Translations under genes and position numbers: made by a program | Shown here: positions 54,885 through 63,685 of the stretch, piece by piece | Numbering within the stretch: position 1 is the stretch's first letter | Layout: each line of letters starts with the position of its first letter | Notes under the pieces: generated by a model | What the model was told of the DNA's origin: nothing | Databases searched by the model: none | What the model saw: the letters and a program-made list of their open reading frames with translations, nothing else | Assembly: GCA_965205055.1 (NCBI GenBank) | Contig: OZ242030.1 | Span: 3,596,001 to 3,660,000, forward strand | DNA from: CBDBBY01 sp965205055 | Lineage (GTDB): Bacteria; Pseudomonadota; Alphaproteobacteria; Rhodobacterales; Rhodobacteraceae | Direction: 5' to 3' | Length of the DNA: 64,000 nt

Positions 54885-55985
54885 ATGTGGATGCATCAGA
54901 TGGAAGTTGAAAATATTGAACATAAAGAGCTGACTCTTGATCGACACAACCCGAGGTTTGGGCTGTCGGAGGCAATTGATGATGAAGACGCCCTCAGAAT
55001 ACTGGCCGAAACGGCTGATCTTGAGGAACTGTTGAATTCGATTTCTGAAAGAGGTTTTGAAAGTTTTGAACCTATTGTTGCAACCAAACAGAATGGAAAA
55101 ATCATTGTCCTTGAAGGAAACCGGCGTGTAGCCGCTGTAAAACTCTTGCACAATCCCGAATTACTAGCAAAAGAGGCACTCAAAAAGAAAATCCCAATCC
55201 TGCCGCCGGAAAAGCTCAACACCTGCCAGAAACTTCCAACTATTGTTGTTGAGGATAGAGCTAAGGCCGCTGACTATATTGGGTTTAAACATGTTAACGG
55301 ACCAGCTAGATGGTCTCCACTTGCGAAAGCACGGTTCGGTGTGATATTCTATGAGAGACTTAGTGATTACCAAACACCCCAAAAACGAATGCAGTCTCTT
55401 ACAAAGCGACTTGGGGATAGCCGCGGACTTATTCTCAAACTGCTCGTCGCATACAAAATTGTTCAGCAATGCATTGATCTTGGCTATTTTGACAAATTGA
55501 ATGTGAACGAAAAATCAATCGAATTTTCCCATCTGTACACTTTGATCAGTAACCCAGATAGTCGAAAGTTTATTGGCCTCCCTAGCGCGCCTTTGAGTGA
55601 GGACCTCATTCGGGACAACCCAATACCGCGATCACACATCGACGAATTGTTCGAGGTTCTAAGATGGCTGTTCGGGAAAAATTCGGTGATAAAGTCGCAG
55701 GGTACTGATCGACCGCGGCTGCAAAAAGTTCTTGCTAATCCGAAGGCAATTGAAGAGTTGCGATTGACTGGTAATCTTGACTCTGCCGAAACTGTGGCGG
55801 GTTTGAAAAGCGAAGAGTGGTTAAAACAATTGGCAAACATTTCAAAGTCGATGCGGATGGCAAGCGAAGAGGTTTCGATCATTGTATTGGAGTTTAACGA
55901 TATCGACCTTGAGAATACTAATTATCTTCTCAAGAGGATAAGAAATCAGCTAAAGCAAATTGAAGTGCTAGTTCCAGATAAATAG
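54885..55985 (+). CDS. ParB/Srx-like N-terminal domain protein (first gene of an uncharacterised pair)
   Basis: The 366-residue protein has a ParB/sulfiredoxin-like domain in its first 100 residues: LTLDRHNPRFGL, ISERGFESFEPIVATKQNGK and IIVLEGNRRVAAVKLL with the EGNRR box of the nucleotide-binding pocket. The following 260 residues are helical with no partition-type helix-turn-helix that I recognise. It is not near a chromosome-partition parA. I start at ATG 54885; ATGs at codons 3 and 6 are possible. It is AT-rich and ten bases before a second gene, so the two form one transcription unit. ParB-like domains occur in several DNA-defence proteins (SspE, DndB-like), which hints at, but does not show, a defence role. 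Confidence 0.78.
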   Translation: MWMHQMEVENIEHKELTLDRHNPRFGLSEAIDDEDALRILAETADLEELLNSISERGFESFEPIVATKQNGKIIVLEGNRRVAAVKLLHNPELLAKEALKKKIPILPPEKLNTCQKLPTIVVEDRAKAADYIGFKHVNGPARWSPLAKARFGVIFYERLSDYQTPQKRMQSLTKRLGDSRGLILKLLVAYKIVQQCIDLGYFDKLNVNEKSIEFSHLYTLISNPDSRKFIGLPSAPLSEDLIRDNPIPRSHIDELFEVLRWLFGKNSVIKSQGTDRPRLQKVLANPKAIEELRLTGNLDSAETVAGLKSEEWLKQLANISKSMRMASEEVSIIVLEFNDIDLENTNYLLKRIRNQLKQIEVLVPDK

Positions 55986-55995
55986 GAAAATTGAA

Positions 55996-57060
55996 ATGCT
56001 GAGGTTTAGGCTCGCGACGCTAAAGCTGGCGAGCGCAACGTCTGATGTACTCGCGGCTTGGGAGTTGTCATCGTTTTTTACCGGGGAGGCAACTCCAGAC
56101 ATATTGCCGATAGACCTTGATCATGCACGGGAATCATATATCGATAGTATGGCAAGCGAAATAGATCGATCCAACTATAGAAACGAACCTCAAATGGCTG
56201 AAGATGAGTTGTATGAGGATTTTTCAAATTCTCTGGTAGGCATGGCAAAGTCACGAGAATTAGAACTGGGGATTCACTATCCGCTTTCCTTGGATGAAAA
56301 CAACCGTTTAGTAAAAAAAGATTTCAATGAGATAAGTGCGATTGGATTTTGTTACTTAGTGCTGCAGTTCTTTCGGGCACTAAATGGTGAAACGATTGAA
56401 ATTGAGGGCGGAAAAATTATAGAGCGAGGAAGGGAAAGACGGGAATTTGATAAAAATTTTAAAAAATTTTTTGAATTCATTGCGGGATACGCAGTTGCGG
56501 GAAAAAAGAATGGAGCACCATTTATTATTTCGACTTGCGGGAGTGCAAGACAACTGGAGAAACTTCTGCAAAGTTGGTGCGAAGAAACTGGCTCAGGTCG
56601 AGTCCTCCCGTTCGGTCTATGGGACAACGAACAACGTAGAGCGAAGGACGGCAAGGTGGATTGTCTGGTCCATATTGGGGGGCCGGGTATGCGGGGAGAC
56701 GCGGAAGTTATGCTGGTTGGAGCGACCGTTCAAAGGGATAATATCGATAACAAGGTTATGCGGCAAGACATATTGGATTTCTTTAGGAGTTTTTTTACTG
56801 AGCAACCAGCGGCTTTTCGAGGTGTTCTTGTACGTCCATACGATCAGGACGAACTCACGAGGTTAAAATGCGTTCGAAATAATTGCTTGTTATTTTCATA
56901 TGAAGAAATCGTGCAAGGAATGGGGAATAGGAATGATGATGATGAATATCAGTTGCGCGCGATGCGTCGGTTGGATAGCGAAGTGTGCAGCCTACTTAAA
57001 AATTTAGGTCAGGCGGAGTTTTTGGATGATCATAATGAATACAGTTTAAATGAATTTTAA
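55996..57060 (+). CDS. Uncharacterised protein with possible PD-(D/E)XK (Mrr-like) fold, partner of the ParB-like gene
   Basis: The 354-residue protein starts at ATG 55996, preceded by AGGAAAA. I know no family for it. The C-terminal half has a pattern like Mrr-type restriction nucleases: RRAKDGKVDCLVHIGGPG (Asp222 in a DGxVD strand), DAEVMLVGATVQRDNIDNKV (Glu237 and Gln246 where a nuclease has E/D-x-K or Q) and ILDFFRSFF, then RGVLVRPYD. The first half is helical and acidic. With the ParB-like gene it forms an isolated two-gene cassette after ahcY. A nuclease assignment is my inference and needs profile searching. Confidence 0.6.
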   Translation: MLRFRLATLKLASATSDVLAAWELSSFFTGEATPDILPIDLDHARESYIDSMASEIDRSNYRNEPQMAEDELYEDFSNSLVGMAKSRELELGIHYPLSLDENNRLVKKDFNEISAIGFCYLVLQFFRALNGETIEIEGGKIIERGRERREFDKNFKKFFEFIAGYAVAGKKNGAPFIISTCGSARQLEKLLQSWCEETGSGRVLPFGLWDNEQRRAKDGKVDCLVHIGGPGMRGDAEVMLVGATVQRDNIDNKVMRQDILDFFRSFFTEQPAAFRGVLVRPYDQDELTRLKCVRNNCLLFSYEEIVQGMGNRNDDDEYQLRAMRRLDSEVCSLLKNLGQAEFLDDHNEYSLNEF

Positions 57061-57899
57061 TACCAAATAATATTGATTTATGGTTTGTTAGCTTTTCTGT
57101 ATTTATACTGTGATATTGTGTTCCGGCCGTTGTCCTTGGCAAAGGCCGACAAAGGGGCGATACATGGCGAGTTAGCTTTGAATCTTAGAGTGTGTCCGGC
57201 TAAAGGGACGCGTGCCCGGCGTTCACGAAGCAACTGCACAAGCATGTTATTGTTCAACTTAAAATTACATGCTCTATCCATGCGATTAAGTAATTCGGCA
57301 CTGCTTCTTTTCATCGTTTTGAACATTTGATTGCGGTCGGCGAGGACCGGGGCCAGAGGGAAGGGATAATGAACACTTTATCCCTTACGGAGATCATTGG
57401 CATAGACGTCTCGCGCCCCGGATGGTCGGCATTCTCAGACAACATCACGTCCAGCACCGGACGCCAAGTAATAATCTTCGGATTCGGCTGTGTCCTCATT
57501 TCGTGGAAGGACGTCGTCGGCTTGGAATGGAGAACGTTCCGAACTGCCGCCCCTCCCCGACACAGCAAAGTTCCGGCTGATTCCCTTGATCGAACGACCC
57601 TCTCAGAAATGGGCATGCAAAATTTTTCTGCCGCGCCCGTACACAACATCCCCCGCCTCGCTCTACCAAGTCAATGAACGAGCATTTGAACACAAATCAA
57701 AAGGGGTAAGCTTTGCGCGCGGATTTACACGAAACCTGAAGATTGGTGAGTGGACCGTCGGTACCGCGGCCCATTGCTCGGAAAGAATCACCATCTCGCG
57801 AAATTTAAAAACCATGCCGGATGCAGCAGCTAAACTGTCAATCTGAAAGCCATTACTTCGACACGATCCGCAAAGATCCAGCCGGTAGCGACGAAATCC
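57061..57899. other. Gap with no gene recognised
   Basis: About 840 bp between the ParB-like cassette and the Fic gene. It begins AT-rich and returns to high GC near 57330. Small frames on both strands (57073-57330, 57311-57649, 57327-57677) show no motifs. The change in composition at about 57330 probably marks the right edge of the inserted cassette. Confidence 0.45.
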
Positions 57900-59036
57900 C
57901 TATCTCCTGAATAACTCGATGTATTCATTGAAAATAAAAAGCCGGTTCCTGCGTTTTCCGGTCGCTTCGATCAGGACTCCATGCGCGACCATATCGGCGA
58001 TCAATGCTGAAGCAGTATTTGTTGTCGCTCCGATGATTTCCGCCGCCGAGTTCACGTCGACAACCGGGTGGCCATAAAGATGTCGCATGAGGGATTGCGC
58101 ATTTTCTTGCCTGCGCGCACTGAACTTGGGCAGAACGTTGCTCTCGATCCGACCTTTGATGGCAAGCATCGCGTGGAACACGCCGGTCGAAGCGCGCGCC
58201 GTCTCTTCCACGCCATGCAGGAAAAAAATCAGCCATTCGCGCAGGCGGTTTCCTCGCCGAACCGCTATCAGGTGATCGATATACGCGGTTTTGTTCCGCT
58301 CGAAATAGTCCGACAGGTACAGCGCCGGTTTCGTGAGCAGACTCTCGGAGGCGAGATACAGCGAGATCATCAACCGCCCCAGGCGTCCGTTGCCGTCCAG
58401 AAACGGGTGGATCGTTTCAAACTGATAATGGGCGATGGCTATGCGCGCCAAGGGATGCGCGAACAGATTGTCGGCATGCAAAAATGCCTCAAGATCGCTC
58501 ATCAAATCGGGAACATGATCATGGCGGGGCGGGATGAAGACCGCGTTCTTCAGGCTGAAGCCTATCCAGTTCTGGCTTTGGCGAAATTGACCCGGCTGCT
58601 TGCGCCGACCGCGCACGCCGGACATCAGGATTCCGTGGGTCTTGCGCAGCAGCCGGTTGGACAGGGGCAATTCTTCCAACGCATCAATCGCGTAGTCGAT
58701 TGCTTTGATGTAGTTCTGCACTTCTTCCAAGTCGTCGCGGTCTTGCGGGGCAAGATCATCGGCGTCCTTGAACGCATCTTCGATATCGGTCCGTATTCCC
58801 TCGATGCGGCTGGATTGGACCGCCTCCTTGGCCACATGCATGCGGATGAAGAATTCGATATCGGGAATCAGCCTGGCATAGGCGTTCAGTTCCCCCAGCG
58901 CGCGGTCGGCGCGGCCAAGCAACTCTGTCAGTTCCGGATCGGCGATCACCCATTCGTGGCAGATTCGTTCGGGCAGAAATGCCTTGTACCCATATTTGTT
59001 TTCGGACCGCCCCGATTTGAAATCCGAAATATCCAT
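57900..59036 (-). CDS. Fic-domain AMP transferase with self-inhibitory helix
   Basis: The 378-residue protein has an inhibitory motif SSRIEG (75-80; S/TxxxE/DG/N) in its N-terminal domain, and the Fic motif HPFLDGNGRLGR (210-221) with catalytic His210. The inhibitory helix in the same chain before the Fic core marks a class II Fic protein, which is largely AMPylation-silent until the Glu is displaced. A C-terminal winged-helix-like region (NSAAEIIGATTNTASALIAD) follows. No separate antitoxin is needed. The target is unknown. It is separated from its neighbours by gaps on both sides. Confidence 0.93.
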   Translation of the reverse strand: MDISDFKSGRSENKYGYKAFLPERICHEWVIADPELTELLGRADRALGELNAYARLIPDIEFFIRMHVAKEAVQSSRIEGIRTDIEDAFKDADDLAPQDRDDLEEVQNYIKAIDYAIDALEELPLSNRLLRKTHGILMSGVRGRRKQPGQFRQSQNWIGFSLKNAVFIPPRHDHVPDLMSDLEAFLHADNLFAHPLARIAIAHYQFETIHPFLDGNGRLGRLMISLYLASESLLTKPALYLSDYFERNKTAYIDHLIAVRRGNRLREWLIFFLHGVEETARASTGVFHAMLAIKGRIESNVLPKFSARRQENAQSLMRHLYGHPVVDVNSAAEIIGATTNTASALIADMVAHGVLIEATGKRRNRLFIFNEYIELFRR

Positions 59037-59238
59037 ATCTCGAAAACTGATCTGCTTCTCTGGAATTGTTCAAGCTTACTGCAGTTTTGGGGCAAATCGC
59101 AATCTTTATCTGAGAAAACCGCTGTTATCTGAGATAACGAATGTCCTTATGTCAAATTGCGCTCAGGCAGCGATTCCGGCCGTCACCTGGAAGTGGACGC
59201 CAAGGAGCGATGGACCAATTTCCGGGCTGCACCCGGAC

Positions 59239-59655
59239 TCAGGCGTATCCGCCAAGTTCGCAAACGATGGCCCATTCCTCCTCCGTAACCGGTTGAACTG
59301 AGAGCCGACTGTTCCTCACAAGAACCATCTCACTCAGTCGCGGATCCGATTTGCATTCCGAGATCGACACCGGCTTGGGCATGGCAGCGACCGCCTTGAC
59401 GTCCACGCACTCCCATCGCGGGTCTTCGGTCGTGCTGTCGGGATGGACTTCGGCTACGACCTCAACGATGCCCACGACCGCTTTGTCCGACTGCGAGTGG
59501 TAGAAGAAACCCAAATCGCCGACCTTCATCTCCCGCATGTAGTTCCGCGCTTGATAGTTTCGGATCCCGTCCCACTCTTCTCCTTGATCGCCTTTCGCCA
59601 CCTGCTGGCTCCAGCTCCATGTGCTGGGTTCCGACTTCAACAGCCAATACCTCAT
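59239..59655 (-). CDS. EVE-domain protein
   Basis: The 138-residue protein begins MRYWLLKSEPSTWSW at ATG 59653-59655 and has the EVE/PUA-like core: WDGIRNYQARNYMREMKVGD, LGFFYHSQSDKAVVGIVEV and LVRNSRLSVQPV. EVE domains bind modified bases in DNA or RNA (thymocyte nuclear protein 1 type). In many alphaproteobacteria this gene lies after tsaD, gpsA and a YciI-like gene; here it is only 312 bp from tsaD with neither between. Confidence 0.93.
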   Translation of the reverse strand: MRYWLLKSEPSTWSWSQQVAKGDQGEEWDGIRNYQARNYMREMKVGDLGFFYHSQSDKAVVGIVEVVAEVHPDSTTEDPRWECVDVKAVAAMPKPVSISECKSDPRLSEMVLVRNSRLSVQPVTEEEWAIVCELGGYA

Positions 59656-59967
59656 GTTTCCTCGCCCAAAGATTGCCGTTTTCTGAATCTGCGTGCACTG
59701 CTTTACAGCTTGAACGACAATAATCCAATTGAACGCGAACCGCCGAGGGGTGATCGAAGGGATGCCTCGGCTTCGCGCAAGGCCGCCGCTGCAACTCCCC
59801 GAAAACGGATGCAATCGACCGGCCAATCCTATCCGCTTTGGCCTGCTTGTCCCTGATGAAACGAGCGAATTGCCTTGGCGGCGTGCCAATCGCGCGGGTC
59901 TGCGTTCAGCCTTTCCCATGAGGTTGAATAGTATCGAGTGGATTGCAGGCGGAACGCTCGGCGGCGC
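59656..59967. other. Gap between EVE gene and tsaD
   Basis: This 312-bp stretch lies where gpsA and a YciI-like gene are found in many relatives. I see no recognisable remnant of either. It holds only short frames without motifs. Confidence 0.5.
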
Positions 59968-61068
59968 CTACGATTTGGCTCCTCGCTTTCCGAAGCCGAC
60001 GAGAGGCGCGCTTTCGGTGTCCAGCGGCCAGCGCGGGTGCGCGGGCAAACTGTAATCGTCGAACAATCCCAATCGATAGCGCTCGATCCCGGCCCACGCG
60101 ATCATCGCGCCGTTGTCGGTGCAATACTGAGATTCCGGAGCGATGAACATCGCATTCTTTTCTGAACAGAGCGCGTTCAATCCCGCCCTGATGGTTTGGT
60201 TGGCCGCGACCCCGCCGCAAACGGCGAACGTGTCCGCTCGCCGGCCTGTTCTTTCGAAATACGCTTCGAATGCGGTATCTGATTTCTCTACGATGACGTC
60301 AGTGATCGCTGCTTGGAAGCTTGCGCAAAGATCCGCGATGTCATTTTCGGCCAATTTTCCGTCATGCCGATAAAGGCCCTCGCAGGCTCTCACCAGCGAA
60401 GTCTTCAGCCCTGAAAACGACATGTTGCAGCCGTGCTTTCCGGACAATGGGCGCGGAAACGCGAACCTGTCCTTGTTTCCGGATGCGGCGGCCGCCTCGA
60501 TGGACGGGCCGCCCGGCTGGGGCAATCCCAGCGTTCGCGCCGATTTGTCGAAGGCTTCGCCCGGCGCATCGTCCAAGGTGCCGCCCAAGCGGATGAACCG
60601 GTCCGCGCCCAGCACGGCCAGGAACTGGCAGTGTCCTCCGGAAACGAGCAAGGCGAGATAGGGGAATTCCGCGCCGTCCGTCAGTCTCGCGGTCAGCGCG
60701 TGGCCCGCAAGATGGTTTATACCCAGAAAAGGTTTCCCGCTTCCCGCGCACAATCCTTTGGCGAACGATATCCCCGCCAGCAGCCCGCCGATGAGCCCGG
60801 GGCCGGCGGTCACGGCTATCGCATCGGCGTCATCCAACGTCTTGCCGGCTTCGGCAAGTGCCTCCTCAAGGCAGAAGTCAAGCCGCTCGGCATGCGCGCG
60901 GGCGGCGATTTCCGGCACGACTCCGCCATATTTGGAATGAAGACCGCCCTGGCCGTGCACGACCGAAGACAAGACATCCGCCGGCTTGCCGATTTCGTGG
61001 CGAACGACCGCCGCTGCGGTGTCGTCGCAACTGCTCTCGAGACCGAGAACTATCAGGGTGCTGTTCAT
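59968..61068 (-). CDS. tsaD: tRNA N6-adenosine threonylcarbamoyltransferase TsaD
   Basis: TsaD transfers the threonylcarbamoyl group to A37 of ANN-decoding tRNAs. The 366-residue ASKHA protein has LGLESSCDDTAAAVVRH, YGGVVPEIAARAHAERLD (metal His), NHLAGHALTARL (metal His), LLVSGGHCQFL and CGGVAANQTIRAGL. The start is ATG 61066-61068. It diverges from hemD; relatives usually have hemC here, upstream of hemD. Confidence 0.96.
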   Translation of the reverse strand: MNSTLIVLGLESSCDDTAAAVVRHEIGKPADVLSSVVHGQGGLHSKYGGVVPEIAARAHAERLDFCLEEALAEAGKTLDDADAIAVTAGPGLIGGLLAGISFAKGLCAGSGKPFLGINHLAGHALTARLTDGAEFPYLALLVSGGHCQFLAVLGADRFIRLGGTLDDAPGEAFDKSARTLGLPQPGGPSIEAAAASGNKDRFAFPRPLSGKHGCNMSFSGLKTSLVRACEGLYRHDGKLAENDIADLCASFQAAITDVIVEKSDTAFEAYFERTGRRADTFAVCGGVAANQTIRAGLNALCSEKNAMFIAPESQYCTDNGAMIAWAGIERYRLGLFDDYSLPAHPRWPLDTESAPLVGFGKRGAKS

Positions 61069-61144
61069 CAGGCCAATTCATTGCGTGCGAACGGCCCTGC
61101 GGGTACCATCCGGCATTGACCGACGCAACGTGACCGGACTCGAA

Positions 61145-61876
61145 ATGCCAGCTTGCCGATCCGCCGTCATTCTGACCAGACCGAAAGAGTCGTCCGTCCG
61201 GGCGGCCGTCTATCTCGAGAATATTCTGGGCGGCAAAGCGCAGATCATAATTTCGCCGGTCGTAAGGGTCGTTCAAACGGGGACGGCTCCCGATCTGGCC
61301 GAATATTCAGGCGTGATATTCACTTCGCAATCCGGTGTGGACGCATTCGCGGGAATATCGATTGATCGGAGAATGCCGGCTTATTGCGTCGGACCCAGAA
61401 CGGCCGCGGCTGCCGACAGCCTCGGTTTCCAAGTTTGCACAGCGGACCGCACGTCGAAGTCGCTTCTGGATCTGATCGCGGCCGCCGCGGACTCGGGACG
61501 ATTGCTTTATGCGAGAGGGGAGCATGTCGCATGCGACTTGCGCGCGCGGCTGGCGGACCGCGGAAGGGAGGTCGATGAAGCCGTGGTATATCGTCAATTA
61601 CTCCAGCCTTTCAGTCCCGCGGCCATGCGCGCTCTCAAGGAGCGGCGGTGCGCGCTCCCATTGTTTTCGGAAATGGCCGCAAGGCATGCTTCCGATCAGG
61701 CCGCGGGAATTCCGGATATCGGACACTCGGCGCACTGCATCAGCGGGAAGGTTGCGCAAGCCTTCACGCTTCCTTGGCGGAAGAGCGTGACCTCAGAACC
61801 TATCGCCGAACAGGTTCTCGACTCTGCCGCCGACAGCGCCGCATCCCGAGATCCCGATGCCGCCGCTGCGGATTGA
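61145..61876 (+). CDS. hemD: Uroporphyrinogen-III synthase, divergent
   Basis: The 243-residue protein fits HemD in layout: ACRSAVILTRPKESS at the start, a first Rossmann-like half with YSGVIFTSQSGVDAF, the linker YCVGPRTAAAADSLGF, a second half with LLYARGEHVACDLRARLADR, and a final HCISGKVAQA motif. HemD proteins have very low sequence conservation, so the context (followed by mitofilin and HemY) is a major support. ATG 61145 is chosen; a GTG at 61130 is an alternative. It closes the hydroxymethylbilane ring to uroporphyrinogen III. Confidence 0.82.
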   Translation: MPACRSAVILTRPKESSVRAAVYLENILGGKAQIIISPVVRVVQTGTAPDLAEYSGVIFTSQSGVDAFAGISIDRRMPAYCVGPRTAAAADSLGFQVCTADRTSKSLLDLIAAAADSGRLLYARGEHVACDLRARLADRGREVDEAVVYRQLLQPFSPAAMRALKERRCALPLFSEMAARHASDQAAGIPDIGHSAHCISGKVAQAFTLPWRKSVTSEPIAEQVLDSAADSAASRDPDAAAAD

Positions 61877-62063
61877 ATGGCGCTTTCACATTGGCATTCG
61901 AGGACGAATGCCAAACCGCGTTTGCTTATTGCACGCGAGTGCTGCCCGGAAATCCGGCGCTCCCGTTGAGAGCCGGACAAGTTCGGGACGCAATGAATCC
62001 AGTTGATGAATTCCGCAGGATACTTAACGTCTGTCGCGCGGAGAATTTTCGGGAATCATTATC

Positions 62064-63674
62064 GTGGCCGAAAGCGACGAACCGACCAATCCAGAGCCGA
62101 AAAAGGCGTCCGGCGAAAAGAAGCCGGTCGGTCTCGACGGTTCAAAGCGCAATACAGTGAATCCTGACGCCGAAAATGCGGACGCGGATGCGCCCGCAGA
62201 CGCGAATATCGAGCCGGTCGACGACCGCCGGACGCCCGAGAAACCCCGCAATGAGCAGCGGAATCCGTCGCAGCCGGTCGCCGCTCCCGAAAGAAAGACC
62301 GGGTCCAAGTCCAAATCGCAGAAATCCAGCTCCGGAATTATCCGGATCGTCGACAGGGTTGCTGTTTTCTTGGCGAAAGCGGCAGCATTCGGCTTGGTTG
62401 CGGGCGCTGTCGGCGTTGCGACAGCATACGTGCTGCGCGACTACTCCGCGAATACCGCGAACGAGCCTGATCCAATCGCGGCGGCGACGGAGCGGATCGA
62501 TTCTCTCCAGAGTGACATCGCCGGATTGAAGGAAGAAATCCAGCGATTGGGAGTCGTTTCGGAAAGCAACCGGGAACTGCAAGCAGCGGTTGCGGAGCTG
62601 TCGCAGAACTCGGACCTGCAGGCTGCTTCTCTTGAAGCGCTTAGAGCGGAGCTGGCGAGCTTGTCGGAAACTGAACGGCTGGCCGATGCTTCGACTGACG
62701 AAATGCTCGGCGGACTGGGCCAGAGATTGACCGAACTTGAATCCCTCGTTTCCAGTTTCGGCAAACGGGTGCTGGCACTCGAAGAATCCTACGGAGGACT
62801 GTCGCAAGCGGCCGTTGCCGCTGGAGGGAATGAATCAGCTTCGACAGGCGGCGGTCAAAACGGCGCTGGGCTTGAAACCGCGACGCCAGCGACGGTGGCC
62901 GGAACGAGCGGAGCGGATGCCGGCACGGTGTCGAAAGACGTTGAACGGCTGGACGGCGAGATAGCCGAATTGAATGCGCGGCTGGACGCTCTTTCGGAAA
63001 GCAAGGCCGAGGCAAGCCGATACGATGAGATGGAGCAGAGATTGGAGGGTTTGACGGCAAGCGTTCAAGCGATCCGGGATGCCTCGGCGGATGTTCAATT
63101 GCCTCCGGAATTGGAGGGTCGGATTGAAGCTCTTGCTGCGCAAGTCGAGTCCATTGCGGCGGATCTTTCCACGGCCGGGAGCGCGCAGTCCAGATCGATC
63201 GCGATGATCGGCGTCCGAGCCGCGGCGGAGACCGGCGCGCCTTACGGACTGCTTTTGCTTGAAGCCGGGTTCGAAGAAGCAGATCTCCCGGAGATCGTGC
63301 GCGCTCATCGGGAAGTCGGCATCGCAACCATCTCGGAACTGCGGGAATCATTTCCGGAGGCATCCAGAGCTGCCGTCCGGGCGGCGGAGATGGCATCGGG
63401 TCCGGACGGCGTCGCGGGCGGAATAGGTTCGCTTTTGCGCTCGATTTTTCAAGTCAGGCCTTTGACGCCGATTGAGGGCGATGATCCGCCGGCTTTGCTT
63501 TCCCAAGCGGAAGCGCTTGTTCGCGCGAACCAGCTTCGCGATGCGATAAATGTCCTTGATGCCCTTCCCGAAGCGGGTCGCTTGGCAATGGAGGCTTGGC
63601 TGGACAGGGCCAATGCGCGCTTGGATGTTCTGGAAGCGCTCGACGGAATGGCCAGCTTGGCGAGCGAGGGCTGA
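62064..63674 (+). CDS. Mitofilin (Mic60)-family inner-membrane protein
   Basis: The 536-residue protein has a long, acidic, Pro-rich N-terminus (about 1-90), a membrane helix (ISRIVDRVAVF-like start, then AAAFGLVAGAVGVATAYVL near 100-125), a coiled-coil stretch rich in Glu/Leu/Ala to about 390, and a C-terminal mitofilin-like region (ARLDVLEALDGMASLASEG). Alphaproteobacterial Mic60 homologues shape the inner membrane and lie beside hem genes, as here. The start is GTG 62064 (MAESDEPTNPEP). hemY follows 11 bp on. Confidence 0.85.
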   Translation: MAESDEPTNPEPKKASGEKKPVGLDGSKRNTVNPDAENADADAPADANIEPVDDRRTPEKPRNEQRNPSQPVAAPERKTGSKSKSQKSSSGIIRIVDRVAVFLAKAAAFGLVAGAVGVATAYVLRDYSANTANEPDPIAAATERIDSLQSDIAGLKEEIQRLGVVSESNRELQAAVAELSQNSDLQAASLEALRAELASLSETERLADASTDEMLGGLGQRLTELESLVSSFGKRVLALEESYGGLSQAAVAAGGNESASTGGGQNGAGLETATPATVAGTSGADAGTVSKDVERLDGEIAELNARLDALSESKAEASRYDEMEQRLEGLTASVQAIRDASADVQLPPELEGRIEALAAQVESIAADLSTAGSAQSRSIAMIGVRAAAETGAPYGLLLLEAGFEEADLPEIVRAHREVGIATISELRESFPEASRAAVRAAEMASGPDGVAGGIGSLLRSIFQVRPLTPIEGDDPPALLSQAEALVRANQLRDAINVLDALPEAGRLAMEAWLDRANARLDVLEALDGMASLASEG

Positions 63675-63685
63675 CCGCTGCGCTC

